Below, in pieces: positions 60,901-64,000 of a DNA stretch of 64,000 nucleotides. The DNA lies in NCBI GenBank assembly GCA_018697195.1, contig CM031859.1, positions 51,584,261-51,648,260 of the forward strand, in the 5' to 3' direction. Position numbers and translations under genes: made by a program. The stretch's first letter is position 1. Each line of letters opens with the position of its first letter. The DNA comes from Certhia americana (taxonomy: Eukaryota; Chordata; Aves; Passeriformes; Certhiidae). The notes beneath the pieces were generated by a model. The model was not told where the DNA came from and ran no database searches. It saw only the letters and a program-made list of their open reading frames with translations.

Positions 60901-63595
60901 CCAGGGTGAAATTCTTGCTGCGCAACAAAAAAATTACAGCTGAGGAAGAAGGAGCTTTGATGGCTTAAAACAGCCTTCTTGTCATCCAACTTTTAGCTGT
61001 CCCAGGAGCTATAGCTGGCATCGACCTGTTTTGTGTCCTACCATCTCATTTTTTACCAAGGCCCTTCAGAACAGAGGGAACATTGCAATGAAGTACGGGA
61101 GCTACTGTCCGAGGATGTATTTATTTCAGTCAGATGTAGTGAAGAAGGCATGCTCAGTAGAGAAGAGATGGGAGATAGAAGAGAGAACAAAATTAGGGAA
61201 CTGAAAAGCAGCTGTTCAAATTAACTCATTGCATCTGTCTAAAGTCATACAGAAAGATATAATTTCACCCAAGAGCAAACCTTCCAAATGGCAATTTATT
61301 TTCTAGAAATAATTTAATGACACACAACTACTTGAGTGCTGGTACTTTACATACAAATAAAAGTGGCAAGTCTTTACACTTCAGTGTTGTCATCTAAATT
61401 AGACTTTTGAGACCAAGTCCTCTTTGGGTATAAATTAGCATAGCTCCACTAATGCTAGAGGAATTATTTATGCACCAGAAGGGGAAATAGTATAGGGAAA
61501 AGACATTTTTTGACTACAAAACACTGGCTCAGTCCTGATTGTTTTTATTTAAATTATTAATCCTCTGGGTATCTCCAGTGAATAGATTTTACAACATTTA
61601 TAGATCTGGAGAATGCATATATAGATTCATGCATTGATAGGACAAGCCTTTTTGCTCTCAAAAAGATGAAGCACAGGGCTGAACCACTTAGGACAAGGGA
61701 AATCTATACCCAAGGTTTCTAGGTGGCTTATGCAAAACTCCTGTAATTTTGGCTTTAAAGGCCACAATTGCCAGCAGGGAAAAGGGTCATAAAAAATAGA
61801 TATTCTCACATTTAGAGAAAAGTATTCCTTTACTATTAATTATAGTCAGACCCAGTGTATTCTCTGAACTTTCAGTTCCCTTGGTGGAGAACTAAAACTT
61901 TTCTAAAGAGAAGGGACAAGCAGTGGAGCCTGTTCCTCACGCCACTGATATGAGCCATTGGTATCCACATATGGGATGTAATCCTCTGCAAGAATACATA
62001 TGAGTCACAAAACAGTAGCAAAAATTCAACTTTTTTTTAATAATAGGATTTAAATCCTTGTCCAAAAAAATTAACATGGTACAATTTACAGGCAGAAGGA
62101 ATTGTCCCTCTGAACTCTCAGAGAAGAGAACCCAAGACATGACACATCAAGATTGCTGGACTTAATCACATGGCCACATTCAGCACTGTCTTGGAGCCAA
62201 AGCATTTGTACTTTATTGCAATTGATTATGATCCCTTCAAACAGAGGGACTACCACTGGGCTATTCATCTTTCTGTAGTATGTTGATGGCGCTTCAAAGC
62301 GCATCACAAACATCACAAAGCGCAAACAAACACAGCATTGTTTTATAGGTTTAGGGATTTTCCTTTCCTTTCCTTTTTTCTTCTCAGGAGTCATTAGGTA
62401 ATGACATTTCCACCTGCTGATGTCAATCAAGACACTTGTGTTGTGAAATGTTTCCTTGGGAATGCTGGAAAACCAATTGTGCTCCTATTTTCACACCTCT
62501 AATTCCACTTATTTCAAAGTAGTGTTGATGCATTCTCTCTTCTCAAAGACTGACCAGGTGGACCCCCAAAAACAAAAGAAGGAGGAGGTGTTAAAAATAC
62601 ACTTTAAAGTGTTTAAAAAGAAAAAAGATTTGTGATAATAGGAGGCTAAGTTCTTAACAGAGGCACTAGCAAGGGCTTTGTCTTCTGAACTTCTACTGAG
62701 TATGCTTTACTAGGAACATTTTACTCATCAGTTATGTTCTGCAAGTAGAATGACAGCAATGTTTATACAGAACGTTGAATTTATTAAATGGGGATTTTAT
62801 ATCACCTCTTTTATTATAAAGTGTAGAACATAACCTTAGTGGAAAAAAATATTTTACAGATAAATAAGATGAATATATTCTATAATAATAATATATTATT
62901 ATTAGACTAGGCAGTAGTAAACAAAAAAATTCTAACGTGAAAAGCTGTGCTTTTTATGGGTTTGGTTTCTTTCTTTGAAAGAGTGGGGATGGCATCTTAA
63001 CTGAATCAGCTTTGAAATGTAATGAACATAGATACACAAAAATGCTTTTAGTGGTGGTATATCAGCAGATAGTTTTCTTAGATTTAAAAAACAAATAAAT
63101 TCTTGTCCAAGATTATCTGTTTTTAAACTGCTACCATATCAGGGAAATTAAGAGAAAAAAACCCAACACTGTTTAGGGAAAGGGGCTCCCAATATTGGTA
63201 TGGTGCATTTTAAAACATAATTCTCTCTAAATTCAATCTATTCTCATATATCTTTCAGATCAAAAGGAAATGTTAGAGAACTAAAAATCAGAAAGTAAAA
63301 TGAAAGAGAAACAAATTTACTTTATTGCACATATCAATGAAAATATGAACCCTGTGAGATTAGTGGGTGGGGACACATTTAATAAATACTGATGAAATAA
63401 AAATTAATTTTAGTACAAAATTATTCTGTGGATGTTTTCATTTATCTGGCATTGAAAATTATCTAGGACAGAAGTTTAATACAGTGAGATGCTTGTGTAA
63501 TAAGCATGAATAAAATGGATTCATAAAATTCTAAAAGAGGAAGAAAGCTAAAAAATTGTGCGCTTCTGCCATGCTACGTTATCAATATACAGTGA

Positions 63596-63655
63596 GGAGG
63601 GAGAGGGAAAGGAAGAGGGAGAGGAAGAGGGAGATGGAGAGGGAGAAGGAGAGGA
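63596..63655. repeat. GA-rich purine tract
   Basis: GGGAGAGG and GGAAGAG units for about 60 bp; the RERKRE ORF here is repeat-derived. Confidence 0.85.
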
Positions 63656-64000
63656 CCTATTTGAGTAAACAATCCTATATAAATGGCGTAGGATTTTCGC
63701 ACCTTTTTACAGTTTATGTACCAGTAAGGAAAGGAAAGCCATGACACATATATCTGTTCTTTGACCTGAAATGGAAGCCAAATAGACACATTCATTTGTG
63801 CAGTATTTCAGTATATAGAAATCAAAATTTTTGGCAGGACTACAAATCATATGCTTTTCTGCCAAAGTATATGGATTTTCCACATGGACAGGTAACTAAG
63901 GTTTTCTTTTTCACAACAAACACATTAAAAACTTACTAAAATGGTTTCTTTTTTTTTTTTTTTTTGAAATTCAAGCTGATATTTTACATCTTCATCAGCA

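Larger units (their letters stand above)
44592..64000 (-). other. THEMIS: THEMIS intron extending past the window
   Basis: 19.4 kb without a recognisable THEMIS exon. I looked for minus-strand proline-rich and CABIT-like readings and found none. It contains CR1 pieces, the GT microsatellite with gap, the CpG island and several simple repeats. Confidence 0.5.

Noticed and set aside
1..64000. CRISPR arrays, operons, tRNA or rRNA genes
   Set aside because: Nothing with regular direct repeats and spacers or a recognisable RNA gene was seen; the window is vertebrate nuclear DNA.

Overview
The window looks like avian nuclear DNA, most likely from a songbird. It is AT-rich and intron-rich, carries several CR1 LINE fragments in both orientations (two with the usual avian CR1 3' end), and has a bird-type ERVL LTR. 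Two neighbouring vertebrate genes face each other, LEG1 (C6orf58 family) on + and THEMIS on -, which is the human 6q22 arrangement. All gene models were read by eye from splice sites, reading phase and remembered family similarity. Nothing was aligned or searched.

Layout. 1-9332 is 5' flanking DNA. It contains two near-identical 427-bp solo LTRs in opposite orientation (4187-4613 and 6803-7229), each with its own 4-bp target duplication. 9333-22319 holds a complete six-exon LEG1 gene encoding a 364-residue secreted protein; the exon phases fit throughout and an AATAAA lies at 22547. A possible alternative last exon sits at 22682-22863. From there to about 33.19 kb is a 10-kb convergent intergenic stretch with CR1 remnants.

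From 33.19 kb rightward the window holds the 3' end of THEMIS on the minus strand: exons at 44441-44591 and 34355-34493, and a probable last coding exon at 33191-33254. These encode only the C-terminal tail. The CABIT-domain exons must lie beyond the right edge. The THEMIS introns contain a CR1, an ERVL LTR, a CpG island with a four-copy 10-bp tandem repeat (about 51.4-51.7 kb), a GT microsatellite interrupted by a 10-N assembly gap, and other simple repeats.

The two genes are not known to work together: LEG1 is a secreted glycoprotein and THEMIS is a T-cell signalling adaptor. No operon, CRISPR array, tRNA or rRNA gene was seen. The observations most worth checking are the alternative LEG1 end, the bird-type THEMIS tail with its acidic tyrosine motif, a frame-preserving candidate cassette exon at 35733-35942, and the intronic CpG island with a 56-codon ORF.
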